A DNA stretch of 64,000 bases. Source: Bin55 sp965205545 (lineage in GTDB: Bacteria; Pseudomonadota; Gammaproteobacteria; Pseudomonadales; Azotimanducaceae). The translations under genes and the position numbers were made by a program. The number at the start of each line of letters is the position of its first letter. Within the stretch, counting starts at the first letter, position 1. This document shows positions 8,868-18,378 of this stretch, piece after piece. The stretch spans positions 2,728,001 to 2,792,000 of the forward strand of contig OZ242170.1 of the NCBI GenBank assembly GCA_965205545.1, read 5' to 3'. The notes beneath the pieces are model-generated. The model saw nothing but the letters and a program-made list of their open reading frames with translations, ran no database searches and had not been told where the DNA came from.

Positions 8868-9734
8868 CTAGCGTGGTTGTTCTTTCTGAATCCTAAACGA
8901 GAAGTCGATTGCACTAATGTCCTTTGTCAACGTCCCCAAGGATATGAAATCGACACCAGTTTCGGCCACTTGAACCACGTTGGATTCGCTAATTCCGCCC
9001 GACGCCTCTAGTTCTACAGCCTTCTTACTGAGGTTTGAAAAACTTCGAGAGATGCGTACAGCTTCTCGTAGTTGCAGGATCTTGAAATTGTCCAACATGA
9101 TTCGGTCAACATCGCATTGCAAAGCTTGATCAAGCTCCTCAAGACTTTCGACTTCCACTTCAACGAACATATTGGGGTGGGCCTCTCTGGCTCTCGAGAC
9201 AGCGTTGCTGATGCTTCCACTGGCGGCAATGTGGTTCTCCTTGATGAGAAATGCATCGAACAAGCCAGCCCTGTGGTTTTGTCCACCACCGATGCGTACG
9301 GCGTATTTCTGCGCGAGCCTAAGTCCAGGTACGGTCTTGCGTGTATCCAGGATCTTTGCTTGCGTGTGCTCAATTAGATGCGCGAATCGTCGAGTTTGGC
9401 TTGCCGTTGCAGATAGCAATTGAAGAAAATTCAAGGCCGTTCGTTCAACTGAAAGCAAGGCGCTTGAAGGTCCGACTATCGTCGCTATCAGCGAGCTTGG
9501 CTTGATCGATTCTCCCTCGATTTTGTGCCACTGTACTGCAACGTTCCCTGAAACTTGTCTGTATGCCTCGTTCGCCCACTCCGTTCCGCATAGGACGCCG
9601 TGCGATCTGGATATGATTGTGCCGGTTCGTTCCGAGTCGTCGGACGGGAGAGCCGCGTGTATGTCTCCAGGTCCCAAGTCTTCCTCGAGTGCCGCTCGCA
9701 CGTTTGCTTTTATGGTTCCAATGGGTACATTCAT
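8868..9734 (-). CDS. nadC: Nicotinate-nucleotide pyrophosphorylase (carboxylating), NadC
   Basis: NadC (quinolinate phosphoribosyltransferase) converts quinolinate and PRPP to nicotinate mononucleotide in de novo NAD synthesis. The family motifs are clear: LLSVERTALNFLQLLS, ILDTRKTVPGLRLAQKYAV, IGGGQNHRAGLFDAFLIKENH, and near the end LEASGGISESNV and VDFISLGTLT. The start is placed at the ATG ending at 9734 (MNVPIGTIKANV...), giving 288 residues as in the family; the frame stays open further upstream but that text is not conserved and would overlap divergent ampD. The nadC/ampD pairing is common in gammaproteobacteria. Confidence 0.95.
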   Translation of the reverse strand: MNVPIGTIKANVRAALEEDLGPGDIHAALPSDDSERTGTIISRSHGVLCGTEWANEAYRQVSGNVAVQWHKIEGESIKPSSLIATIVGPSSALLSVERTALNFLQLLSATASQTRRFAHLIEHTQAKILDTRKTVPGLRLAQKYAVRIGGGQNHRAGLFDAFLIKENHIAASGSISNAVSRAREAHPNMFVEVEVESLEELDQALQCDVDRIMLDNFKILQLREAVRISRSFSNLSKKAVELEASGGISESNVVQVAETGVDFISLGTLTKDISAIDFSFRIQKEQPR

Positions 9735-9767
9735 AACGTAATTATGAAGATATGAGCCAGTCGATCG

Positions 9768-10313
9768 TTGAATATTGACAGGAATCACGGAATCGAATCC
9801 GTACGTCAGGTTGACAGTCCCAATTGCGACAAGCGTCCATACGGAGAGAAAGTCTCTCTCGTGGTGATCCACGCAATCTCACTGCCTCCTGGCAGTTTCG
9901 GTGGATCGCACATCGAAAACCTATTTACGAATAGCCTAGACTTTGAGGCGCACTCTAGCTTTGAGTCCCTCAAAGGTCTCCACGTATCTAGCCACTTGGT
10001 CATAGCTAGAGATGGAACTGTCACGCAGTATGTGCCTTTCAATTTGCGAGCGTGGCACGCCGGAGACTCACGTTACAAGAATAGATCCGACTGCAACAAC
10101 TTCTCTATCGGTATTGAGTTAGAGGGAACGGAGGAGATCCCATTCACAGATTCACAGTACGGCATACTTTGTGAAATTCTGCGTTGTTTGTTAGATCACT
10201 ACCCCACCATTTCGCGAGGCTCTATTGTTGGACACAACGAAATTTCCAGAGGGCGAAAGTGGGACCCGGGCCCTCAGTTCGACTGGAAGAGAGTCATGCG
10301 GTCTGTAGTTTGA
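9768..10313 (+). CDS. ampD: 1,6-anhydro-N-acetylmuramyl-L-alanine amidase AmpD
   Basis: Cytoplasmic zinc amidase that removes the peptide from anhydromuropeptides during cell-wall recycling. The sequence keeps the family landmarks: VVIHAISLPPGSFGG (first zinc His), SSHLVIARDGTVTQYVPF, RAWHAG, NNFSIGIELEG, and GHNEISRGRKWDPGPQFDW with the remaining zinc ligands. The start is a TTG at 9768, because an upstream in-frame ATG is closed by a TGA at 9753-9755. At 181 residues it matches E. coli AmpD in size. It is divergent from nadC with a 33-bp gap that must hold both promoters or leave one of them inside a neighbouring gene. Confidence 0.93.
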   Translation: MNIDRNHGIESVRQVDSPNCDKRPYGEKVSLVVIHAISLPPGSFGGSHIENLFTNSLDFEAHSSFESLKGLHVSSHLVIARDGTVTQYVPFNLRAWHAGDSRYKNRSDCNNFSIGIELEGTEEIPFTDSQYGILCEILRCLLDHYPTISRGSIVGHNEISRGRKWDPGPQFDWKRVMRSVV

Positions 10314-10338
10314 GTTTGAGAGAAAAGGACCAGCCCCC

Positions 10339-11241
10339 ATGGGAAAGCGTATAGGAATCGATCTTGGAGCAACAAAGATTGAAGGCATTCTCATGGATGA
10401 ATCAGGCGAAGTTGCAAGCCGAAAGCGGGTCTCTACGCCTGCAGACTACGCGAACACAATACTCGAGATAAGAAAGCTTGTGTCTGAATTCGATGAAGTG
10501 GCTGGCGATGTTGTACCCGTAGGCTTGGGTACGCCCGGGGCTTGGATTGAAACTCAGAGATCCATGAAGAATTGCAAATCAACTTGCTTGGATGGCAAGC
10601 CCTTCCTGGAGGACATAAGGCGAGTTCTTGGAAGACCGGTCAGAATCCAAAACGACGCCAACTGCTTTGCGCTCTCCGAGGCGGTTGATGGAGCAGGAGC
10701 TGGGGCGCATTGCGTGTTTGGAGCGATTCTGGGAACGGGAGTTGGAGGCGGATGGGTGGTTGGCGGAAAGCTGCTTACTGGCCCGAACGGCTTGAGTGGA
10801 GAGTGGGGGCACAATCCCTTTCCAAATTTCAGGTCTGATGCTAGGACAACGAAACAGGAGCGACTTCTCTCAGATCGCACATGTCATTGTGGCCAGCTAA
10901 ATTGTTTAGAGTGCTTCGTTTCGGGCCCAGGACTCGAAAAAACGCACGAAGAGCTCACAGGAGAGCATGCCACCGGAACCGAAATTGCATCACACGGGTT
11001 GTCGCCAACACTGAACTTGTACATCTCCCAACTGGCAAGATCGCTCGCTGTGATGGTCAATGCGATGGACCCAGACGTCATCGTGCTCGGCGGAGGTGTG
11101 TCGAATGTGAAGGAGCTCTACGCTGAACTGCCTGATCGATTGCAGGAGTACGCATGCAACTCGAATGGTCGCACCCAAGTGCTTCCCGCGCTTCATTCTG
11201 ACTCTAGTGGCGTGCGAGGCGCGGCTTGGCTGTTTCCCTAG
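10339..11241 (+). CDS. ROK-family sugar kinase (fructokinase/Mak-like)
   Basis: A 300-residue ATP-dependent sugar kinase. The N-terminal phosphate-binding loop is IGIDLGATKIEG, the sugar site QNDANCFALSE, the second glycine loop GAILGTGVGGGWV, and the ROK zinc motif CHCGQLNCLECFVSGP near residues 184-199. EWGHNPFP carries the conserved His used for zinc. These features are closest to fructokinase/mannokinase (Mak/NagK-type) proteins. It starts 25 bp after ampD, with AAAAGGA upstream of the ATG. Substrate cannot be fixed from sequence alone. Confidence 0.88.
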   Translation: MGKRIGIDLGATKIEGILMDESGEVASRKRVSTPADYANTILEIRKLVSEFDEVAGDVVPVGLGTPGAWIETQRSMKNCKSTCLDGKPFLEDIRRVLGRPVRIQNDANCFALSEAVDGAGAGAHCVFGAILGTGVGGGWVVGGKLLTGPNGLSGEWGHNPFPNFRSDARTTKQERLLSDRTCHCGQLNCLECFVSGPGLEKTHEELTGEHATGTEIASHGLSPTLNLYISQLARSLAVMVNAMDPDVIVLGGGVSNVKELYAELPDRLQEYACNSNGRTQVLPALHSDSSGVRGAAWLFP

Positions 11242-11310
11242 GCACAAAGCCAACCGTTGAAGACCAATTTGCACGGTCTACCGGGCATTCGTCCTCTGTA
11301 TACCAGAGAC

Positions 11311-11316
11311 TATAAT
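11311..11316 (+). promoter_or_regulatory. Probable -10 element of the aceEF promoter
   Basis: A perfect TATAAT lies 27 bp before the aceE ATG at 11344, predicting a short leader. The best -35 at 17-bp spacing is a weak TTCGTC. Its position supports the ATG at 11344 rather than the in-frame TTG at 11257. Confidence 0.5.
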
Positions 11317-11343
11317 TTCAGCCAACGAAAACAAGCCCGGTTG

Positions 11344-14016
11344 ATGCCAAAGAAACTCAATATTTCAGACGAAAACCCTCTTGAGACTCAAGAATGGCTC
11401 GACGCTTTGGAGAACATTCTCGAGCATGATGGTGCGGACCGTGCTTCTTTTGTGGTATCCCGTCTACTATCCCGCATCTCCCAATCCGGCAACTCTGTTC
11501 CTCAACTAACAACAACTCCCTATCGCAACACCATTCCGGTGGCTTGCGAGGCCCAATTGCCGGGTGACTACTACGTTGAACGCCAAATACGGAGCCTGAT
11601 AAGGTGGAATGCCCTAGCCATGGTAGTTCGGGCCAACCGTCGAGAGGGCGACCTTGGCGGTCACATATCCACGTTTGCTTCCGCAGCCACTTTGTATGAG
11701 GTTGGGTTCAACCACTTTTTCCGTGGTCCGTCAGATGACACCCGGGGAGACCTGATTTACTTTCAGGGCCACAGTTCACCAGGTATCTATGCGCGGTCCT
11801 TTTTGGAAGGACGTTTGGAAGAAGAGCATTTGGATCACTTTAGACGTGAAACGGGAGGAACAGGGCTATCGTCCTACCCCCACCCGCGCTTGATGCCGGA
11901 CTACTGGCAGTTTCCCACGGTATCGATGGGCTTAGGACCCATTCAGGCGATCTACCAGGCCCATGTTATGAAGTACTTGGATGCTCGGGGCCTAGTCCCC
12001 ATGGGCGATCGCAAAGTTTGGGCGTTTCTGGGCGACGGCGAGTGCGACGAACCAGAGTCGCTTGGAGTACTGTCACTTGCGGGCCGCGAAGGACTTGACA
12101 ATTTGATCTTCGTCGTGAATTGCAATTTGCAGCGATTAGACGGTCCGGTCCGTGGCAACGGCAAAATCATTCAGGAACTTGAAGGGGAGTTTCGAGGCTC
12201 AGGGTGGAATGTAATCAAGGTTGTGTGGGGACGTCATTGGGATCCTCTGCTCGATCGAGACAATGCCGGACGCCTCCAACAGCTGATGGATGAAACCGTT
12301 GATGGCGAATATCAGAACTTCAAGGCAAAGGGCGGAAGCTACACTCGGTCCGAATTCTTTGGAAAGTACCCGGACCTTCTCGAGTTGGTCTCGGACATGT
12401 CCGACGAAGCCATAGAAAAACTCAATCGAGGTGGCCACGACCCGCAAAAGGTGTATGCCGCCTACCACGAAGCAATTCACCACAAGGGCCAGCCAACCGT
12501 GATTCTTGCCAAGACGGTGAAGGGTTACGGAATGGGGGATGCGGGCGAATCGGAAAACACTACGCACCAGATCAAGAAACTAAACCTCGACGAACTGAAG
12601 CAGTTTCGCGATCGATTCAACGTACCGATAGGTGACTCCGACCTTGATTCCGTTCCCTACTACCGGCCACCTGAAGACAGCATTGAGATGAAGTACATGC
12701 AACGCCGTCGTGAGGAGTTGGGGGGCGTCATTCCTCGTCGGATAGCATGCAAGGACTCGTTTACGGTACCAGCATTGGACTCGCTTGAAGCTCAAACCGG
12801 AGGGTCTAGGAATCGAGAGATTTCCACGACCATGGCTTTTGTCCGAATCCTGGCAACCTTGCTGCGCGACAAGCAGATTCGAGATCGAATCGTGCCCATC
12901 ATTCCAGACGAAGCCAGAACTTTCGGCATGGAGGGCATGTTCCGACAGCTGGGCATCTATTCCTCCGAAGGGCAACTTTACGAGCCCGTGGATGCAGGAG
13001 AACTTGCGGCATACCGAGAATCTCGTGACGGCCAAGTGTTGGAAGAAGGAATCAATGAGGCAGGAGCATTTGCCGCATGGCTTGCCGCGGCGACTTCGTC
13101 AAGCAGTCACGGCTATACGCTAATTCCGTTCTACATTTTCTATTCCATGTTTGGATTTCAGCGGGTCGGAGATTTGACCTGGGCTGCGGGAGACATGCAG
13201 GCTAGAGGGTTCCTGCTCGGTGCGACAGCCGGTCGCACTACTCTGAACGGAGAGGGTTTGCAACATCAGGATGGCCACAGTCACGTTCTCGCCAGCACCA
13301 ATCCCAGCTGCATTTCCTATGATCCGTGTTATGCCTACGAATTGGCGGTGATCCTCTGTGATGGGTTGCGCCGAATGTACTCCGATTCAGAGGATGTGTT
13401 CTATTACATAACCTTAATGAACGAAAACTACACACATCCGCCAATGCCTAAAGGTGTTGAAGAAGGCATTGTGAAGGGAATGTACCGAATTGCGACGCTG
13501 GGGGACGAGTCGAGGACCACTGGTCGCGTTGTGAACTTGCTGGGCAGCGGAACCATTCTTCAGCAAGTTCTAAAGGCGGGCCAAAGGCTACAGGAAGAAT
13601 TCGACATCACAGCGCGCATTTGGAGTGTTACAAGTTTCACAGAACTGATGAGGGAAGGTCGCGCCACGGAGCGTTGGAACCTGCTGCACCCAGAGGAAGA
13701 GGCAAAACGTACTTACGCGGCCACATTGCTAGACGGCGAGATTCCTGTTGTGGCCGCAACCGACTACGTCAGGTCTTATGCTGAGTCAATTCGAGGGTGC
13801 TTCCGGGCGCCCTATTTTGTGCTGGGAACAGATGGCTTCGGCAGAAGTGACACGAGAGAGAGCTTAAGACATCACTTTGAAGTGGATGATCGATTCATCA
13901 CGGTTGCTGCTCTTCGCAGCTTGGCCGCAACGCAAACAATTTCCTTAAAGGAAGTATCGAATGCCATGAAGTCGCTCGACATTGATCCAGAAAAGCCAGA
14001 TCCGTTGTACCTATGA
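11344..14016 (+). CDS. aceE: Pyruvate dehydrogenase E1 component (homodimeric), AceE
   Basis: AceE is the thiamine-diphosphate subunit that decarboxylates pyruvate and acetylates the lipoyl group of E2. The ATG at 11344 (MPKKLNISDENP...) gives 890 residues, against 887 in E. coli. Visible motifs are GGHISTFASAATLYEVGFNHF, the cofactor-binding GDGECDEPES...NCNLQRLDGPVRGN, and EGLQHQDGHSH in the transketolase-like second half. The gene overlaps aceF by 4 nt (ATGA), so the subunits are translationally coupled. The E3 gene (lpd) is not in the window. Confidence 0.96.
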   Translation: MPKKLNISDENPLETQEWLDALENILEHDGADRASFVVSRLLSRISQSGNSVPQLTTTPYRNTIPVACEAQLPGDYYVERQIRSLIRWNALAMVVRANRREGDLGGHISTFASAATLYEVGFNHFFRGPSDDTRGDLIYFQGHSSPGIYARSFLEGRLEEEHLDHFRRETGGTGLSSYPHPRLMPDYWQFPTVSMGLGPIQAIYQAHVMKYLDARGLVPMGDRKVWAFLGDGECDEPESLGVLSLAGREGLDNLIFVVNCNLQRLDGPVRGNGKIIQELEGEFRGSGWNVIKVVWGRHWDPLLDRDNAGRLQQLMDETVDGEYQNFKAKGGSYTRSEFFGKYPDLLELVSDMSDEAIEKLNRGGHDPQKVYAAYHEAIHHKGQPTVILAKTVKGYGMGDAGESENTTHQIKKLNLDELKQFRDRFNVPIGDSDLDSVPYYRPPEDSIEMKYMQRRREELGGVIPRRIACKDSFTVPALDSLEAQTGGSRNREISTTMAFVRILATLLRDKQIRDRIVPIIPDEARTFGMEGMFRQLGIYSSEGQLYEPVDAGELAAYRESRDGQVLEEGINEAGAFAAWLAAATSSSSHGYTLIPFYIFYSMFGFQRVGDLTWAAGDMQARGFLLGATAGRTTLNGEGLQHQDGHSHVLASTNPSCISYDPCYAYELAVILCDGLRRMYSDSEDVFYYITLMNENYTHPPMPKGVEEGIVKGMYRIATLGDESRTTGRVVNLLGSGTILQQVLKAGQRLQEEFDITARIWSVTSFTELMREGRATERWNLLHPEEEAKRTYAATLLDGEIPVVAATDYVRSYAESIRGCFRAPYFVLGTDGFGRSDTRESLRHHFEVDDRFITVAALRSLAATQTISLKEVSNAMKSLDIDPEKPDPLYL

Positions 14017-15302
14017 CTGCTACAAGCATTGAAATTCCAGACATTGGCGATGCCAAGGACGTTGAAGTCATTGAGATTTGCGTCGGCGTTGGCGATGATG
14101 TTGCCAAAGACGATGCGCTCATTGTCATTGAATCGGAAAAGGCGTCGATGGAGGTGCCGTCTACCGTAAACGGAAAGGTATCGGAAATCTTGCTCGCTTT
14201 GGGCGACATTGTTAATACTGGCGACAAAATTGCGGTGGTTGATGCATCAGATTCCGCACTGGAACCGGTCTCTGTAGTAGAGGAAGAGGGCGCGCAAGCG
14301 GATCTCGAGGATGCAAGTAGCGAGCAGGAAGTCGAGCGCGACTCCACGCCAGCCACTGTTCAGGCTCCCGTAGAGACCGAAACGACACCGACGGATGCCG
14401 GATCGTCTGTCTATGCGGGTCCGTCAGTACGAAAACTAGCTCGAGAACTCGGAGTGGATTTGACACGAGTGAATGGATCGGGCGCGAAGGGAAGGATTGT
14501 CAAAGACGACGTAAAGGCATTTGTCAAGACGACTTTGACCAGTCAGTCGGCAATGGCTGCGGGAACGGGCATTCCATCCATAGAGTTGCCGGACTTCAGT
14601 GCGTTCGGACCTGTAGAGGAAGTGCCCTTGACGAGGATCCGTGCTCGAGGAGCACAGAATCTAGTTCGAAGCTGGCTGAATGTCGTACACGTCACACAGC
14701 ATGACGAGGCTGACGTGACCGAATTGGAGCAATTCCGAAGCGAATTGAACTCCGATTTAGCAGATCGATCCCAACGTCTGACTCCGCTGCCATTCATCCT
14801 AAAGGCTTGTGCTTGCTCCCTTCTTGAGCATCCATTTCTCAATTCGTCCCTGAATACAGATCTCAAGTCCCTGATTTGCAAGAAGTATGTCCATCTTGGT
14901 ATGGCTGTGGATACGGATGAGGGTCTGGTCGTCCCCGTTATACGAGACGTGGACAAAAAGGGCGTACAGGAAATATCGATGGAATCCAATGTCCTGGCTA
15001 GCGCAGCACAGGACAAGAAGCTCAAACCAGGCGACATTCAAGGAGCGTCGTTTACTGTATCGAGTTTGGGCAATATTGGTGGCACTGGATTCACGCCAAT
15101 CGTGAACGCTCCCGAAGTCGCCATTCTTGGAGTAGGACGCATGTCCGTCAAGCCCGTTTGGATGAACGGCGAATTTGTTCCTCGCAGGATGCTGCCTTTG
15201 AGCTTGTCCTATGACCATCGTGCTGTGAACGGAGCCGACGCAGGCAGGTTCATGACAACACTCGTCTCCAAGTTGGCGGACATACGCAAGCTAGTACTGT
15301 AA
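14013..15302 (+). CDS. aceF: Dihydrolipoamide acetyltransferase (PDH E2), AceF
   Basis: E2 core of the pyruvate dehydrogenase complex, transferring acetyl from lipoamide to CoA. Domain order: one lipoyl domain (residues ~1-75, lipoylated Lys in VIESEKASMEVPS), an acidic/Pro-Ala linker, the E1/E3-binding domain (YAGPSVRKLARELGVDL...GAKGRIVKDDV, ~130-170), another linker, then the catalytic domain ending in LSYDHRAVNGADAGRF with the catalytic His-xxx-Asp. It has a single lipoyl domain where E. coli has three, which is normal in many proteobacteria. 429 residues. Confidence 0.95.
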   Translation: MTATSIEIPDIGDAKDVEVIEICVGVGDDVAKDDALIVIESEKASMEVPSTVNGKVSEILLALGDIVNTGDKIAVVDASDSALEPVSVVEEEGAQADLEDASSEQEVERDSTPATVQAPVETETTPTDAGSSVYAGPSVRKLARELGVDLTRVNGSGAKGRIVKDDVKAFVKTTLTSQSAMAAGTGIPSIELPDFSAFGPVEEVPLTRIRARGAQNLVRSWLNVVHVTQHDEADVTELEQFRSELNSDLADRSQRLTPLPFILKACACSLLEHPFLNSSLNTDLKSLICKKYVHLGMAVDTDEGLVVPVIRDVDKKGVQEISMESNVLASAAQDKKLKPGDIQGASFTVSSLGNIGGTGFTPIVNAPEVAILGVGRMSVKPVWMNGEFVPRRMLPLSLSYDHRAVNGADAGRFMTTLVSKLADIRKLVL

Positions 15303-15340
15303 CTTCCCGATAAATTCGCCTACCTGTACTTTTTCAAGCG

Positions 15341-15781
15341 TCAATTCTTTGGGGAGTTTGGTCCTTTTTCTAGCGCTTGTTTAAGTAGGTGGGTGTTGAT
15401 CACGAAGCTTCCATGTTCCGAACCGCTAATCCCAAACCCCTTTTCCTCCAGCATTTGCATGGTCTTGCTGGTCCTTTCGGCCCACTCGCGCTGAGATTTT
15501 GCGTCTTCCTCGGGGTCTTTGTACACAATTCTCATGCCGTCGAGAGCCGGTAATGTCTTTTCAGATCCATTGCTGCGAATTCGAACGTGGCGATCGTTGG
15601 TCATTCGATGAGCAGCATAGAAATCGAGGTATTTGCCTTGGCAGTCTTCTCCGAACAGGAACTTGATGGTCCATCCCTGGTCAACGATTTGGCCATGTTG
15701 CGAGCGGCTCTCAATGTCGTTGGGAAGCGAGATTTCCCAACGCTTGAAATACTTGTTGAATCCTTGTATTCGTTTATCCAC
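15341..15781 (-). CDS. Conserved-looking hypothetical protein
   Basis: A soluble 146-residue protein with a GTG start, converging on aceF. It is rich in aromatic and charged residues (YFKRWEISLP near the start, KYLDFYAAHRMTNDRHVRI in the middle, and a Lys/Glu-rich helical C-terminus). The composition and continuous frame look like a real protein, and the antisense frames do not resemble any family. I do not recognise a domain. It has no signal peptide or membrane span. Confidence 0.6.
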   Translation of the reverse strand: MDKRIQGFNKYFKRWEISLPNDIESRSQHGQIVDQGWTIKFLFGEDCQGKYLDFYAAHRMTNDRHVRIRSNGSEKTLPALDGMRIVYKDPEEDAKSQREWAERTSKTMQMLEEKGFGISGSEHGSFVINTHLLKQALEKGPNSPKN

Positions 15782-16095
15782 AGCTAAGCTCTGTTCGTCT
15801 CGTCGAGCTGACTAAGTCTAGCTAATTTGCGAAGACAAACCGTCAGTTGTCAGTGGGACAGTCAATCGTCAATCTTCGGCTCGTCACTAGAGTATTTGAT
15901 CCGCTCAACTGCTAGGGCGTACAAGGTTTCGCTTAAGACGTACTTGCTCAGAGAATGAATCCAGTCCTCTCATCCATCGTTCTTTAGCAAACCAAAGGAG
16001 TAATGAAAATGGACCACTTTCGTAAACTACAGTCAACCGTGTCGAATTTCAATCTGCATTGAGAGTGCGGGCTTACCAAGGGAGGAGTAGCAACT
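15782..16095. other. Intergenic region, divergent promoters expected
   Basis: About 310 bp between a minus-strand hypothetical gene and a plus-strand SDR. The only clear signal is GGGAGGAG just before the SDR start (see that entry). No gene recognised. Confidence 0.5.
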
Positions 16096-16914
16096 ATGGC
16101 AGCGTCAATTGACAAGAACGGGGTATTGCACGGACGAAGTGCTGTGGTAACGGGTGCCAGTCGAGGCATTGGTGAGGCAATTGCCTATCGATTGGCCATG
16201 GAGGGTGCAAACGTAGTAGTGACGGCTCGCACGGTAGACGAAAGTGACCACCCATTGCCAGGAACCATTACTCAGACTGTGGAAACAATTCGACGAGCTG
16301 GAGGCGACGCCCAAGCGGTGCAATGCAACCTCGCACTGCCAGAGGATCGCGAAAGGCTAGTCGAGGAATCGCGTGCAGCCTATGGTGGCATTGACATCTT
16401 GGTGAACAACGCCGCCGTGACCTACTTCTTCCCCATAAAGGAATTTCCTGACAAGAGAGCGAGGCTCATGTTCGAAGTCCAGATGATTGCACCTTTGGAC
16501 TTGAGCCAACGATTTCTTCCGGACATGGTTGAACGGGGCAGAGGTCACATCATCTACATTTCCTCTCATGCCGCAATACACCCGCAAAACCCACAAGCAG
16601 GAGGAGGCGGAGGAACTGTGTACGGCATGTGCAAGGCCGCAATGGAGCGCTTTTCGACGGGATTTGCAGCCGAAGTCTACAGTAGCAACGTTGCAGTAAA
16701 TGCGATTTCTCCAGGATTGGTTGCTACTCCAGGTACCCAACTGCACGGACTGGTGAACGAAAACACCAAGTCGCGGGAATCACCGATTGAAGGTATTGCC
16801 GAGGCGACATGCTTTATTGCCCGTAGCGAACCAAGAGAAATTACCGGAAGAATTGACCACATTCCGGAGTTCATGCAGGAATTTTCGCTCGAACCTGTCG
16901 AATTAATTGGATGA
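16096..16914 (+). CDS. SDR family NAD(P)-dependent oxidoreductase
   Basis: A 272-residue short-chain dehydrogenase. The cofactor loop is VVTGASRGIGEA (residues ~17-28), followed by NNAAV, the active-site serines in IIYISSHAA, and YGMCK as the YxxxK pair, then the ISPGLVATPG segment typical of SDRs. GGGAGGAG lies 8 bp before the ATG, a strong ribosome-binding site. An unusual Gly-rich insert (AGGGGG) sits just before the catalytic Tyr. Neighbours are Fe(II)/2-oxoglutarate dioxygenase-like genes, suggesting catabolism or modification of a small molecule, substrate unknown. Confidence 0.87.
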   Translation: MAASIDKNGVLHGRSAVVTGASRGIGEAIAYRLAMEGANVVVTARTVDESDHPLPGTITQTVETIRRAGGDAQAVQCNLALPEDRERLVEESRAAYGGIDILVNNAAVTYFFPIKEFPDKRARLMFEVQMIAPLDLSQRFLPDMVERGRGHIIYISSHAAIHPQNPQAGGGGGTVYGMCKAAMERFSTGFAAEVYSSNVAVNAISPGLVATPGTQLHGLVNENTKSRESPIEGIAEATCFIARSEPREITGRIDHIPEFMQEFSLEPVELIG

Positions 16915-17070
16915 CTCTTCGCAATTGGGAGTTGGTAGCGTAGTTCTGTCCATGCTAGGACGACAATATCAGCAAGCCTATTCGCAGCTTCAGAGGCAAG
17001 CATCAGTTGGTTTAGAGTTCAGGCGCCAAGCCCACCTTGGTTGCTCTATTTCTGGTGAACTCTGCTAGAT

Positions 17071-17994
17071 TTACTTGGCTGCGTTCGGTTTCATCTCACC
17101 TAGCGCGTACTGCCCTGGAGTCACTCGGGTGACACCCTCGTATCCTCCGTAGCCTTGCCAAGGTATGAATCCAAGCAGTTCCAACAATCTGTCTGGAGCG
17201 TCAGCCAATACCTCGGGACGTGTGCCAAACGGGAAGTTGTCCTGCTGACGAAACTGAGGCGCACAGAAGTTAGTGGTTAGTCCAATTCGTGCTGCGTGAG
17301 TGACATTTGCGCCCGTGGAATGCCACGTGCGGCCCTCGAATATGCAGACGGTTCCAGCAAGCCCTTCAGCTGGAACCCAGTTCGCGTCGTCATCATGTTC
17401 GTTGTCTGGTTCTCGGCCACTCAAATGACTGCCGGGCACCACAAGCGTAGCGCCATTGTCTCTAGTGAAATCATCGATCATCCACATGGCGTTGCAGACA
17501 ACGGCAGGCGCAATGCTCTTGTTTTGCCTCAATTCCTCTGGAATAGTTGCGTGTCCCCGATTGTGCGTTCGCGTGATAGATCCAGGCCTCACCAATGTCT
17601 GCCGCTGATCGCTAGTTGGCGGAGGCATCCAGAACTGATCGGTATGGTAGTTGGTGGTTCCTCCCGGATGAGCGAAGTGTGCGTGATAGGAGGACAACAG
17701 GTAGCTATCGCCAAGCACGTGCTTTAGGATCGTATGCAGTCCTTCATGGAGTAGCGGTCCGAGAAAAACCTTGCCTTTGTTGATGAGAAACCGGACCAGC
17801 TGCTTTCCATCGGGCAGACGCAGACTTACGTCCTGTTGCTCCTCTGCGGCAACCTGCTCCAATAGCCGGGTCCGAATTGCCAAAATTTCGTCTTTACTTA
17901 GCGCGTTCTTGAGAAGACAGTACCCGTAAGCGTCCATGTCGCACCGGGCTTGGTCGATGGCATCTGTGGGTACGGGAAGGCAATCCAGTGTCAT
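17071..17994 (-). CDS. Phytanoyl-CoA dioxygenase (PhyH) family protein
   Basis: A 307-residue Fe(II)/2-oxoglutarate-dependent oxygenase of the PhyH family. The iron-binding HxD is in TNYHTDQFWMP (about residue 115-120), and the distal His and 2-oxoglutarate Arg are in GRTWHSTGANVTHAARIGL. DNGATLVVPGSH is the usual core text between them. It is separated by about 380 bp from another PhyH-like gene on the opposite strand. Such enzymes hydroxylate varied substrates, so the family call is firm and the reaction specific to this protein is not known. Confidence 0.9.
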   Translation of the reverse strand: MTLDCLPVPTDAIDQARCDMDAYGYCLLKNALSKDEILAIRTRLLEQVAAEEQQDVSLRLPDGKQLVRFLINKGKVFLGPLLHEGLHTILKHVLGDSYLLSSYHAHFAHPGGTTNYHTDQFWMPPPTSDQRQTLVRPGSITRTHNRGHATIPEELRQNKSIAPAVVCNAMWMIDDFTRDNGATLVVPGSHLSGREPDNEHDDDANWVPAEGLAGTVCIFEGRTWHSTGANVTHAARIGLTTNFCAPQFRQQDNFPFGTRPEVLADAPDRLLELLGFIPWQGYGGYEGVTRVTPGQYALGEMKPNAAK

Positions 17995-18378
17995 GCCAAA
18001 CGATTATAGAAGTGAATCTCTCGCGGTCTTGCAGCCGTTCGAACAGATGGTTGACGCTAGAACCAGCATTCGCGTGAACAAGAGTACTGCGCGATCTTTG
18101 TGATTGCGTGCACATGCCAAACTCGCCGGTTCAGTCGAAAAGCTCAAGAAACCAACGTGATTGCCAATATGGATCGAACCGAGATAGGGACTTTGATGGA
18201 GTGAACCTCCTGATGAGGTCGTAGTGTTTTAGCTTTACGCCTTGGTTGTCTCTAGGCCACGACAGAGAGGCAGGTGCTAGCGGATTTCAAATGACCAAGA
18301 GTGTTCTAGTGCACCTAGACATACAATCCCGTTCTCTCAAATCCATTCTGAATTCTCGAAACAACTTAGGTGCAACCC
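17995..18378. other. Intergenic region between divergent PhyH-like genes
   Basis: About 380 bp that should contain two outward promoters. I see no convincing gene, palindrome or terminator. The downstream start is preceded by TTAGG, 8-10 bp before the ATG at 18379. Confidence 0.5.

Noticed and set aside
11257..11343. N-terminal extension of AceE from an upstream TTG
   Set aside because: The 29 residues are not AceE-like, a TATAAT at 11311 falls inside them, and the ATG at 11344 gives the family length.
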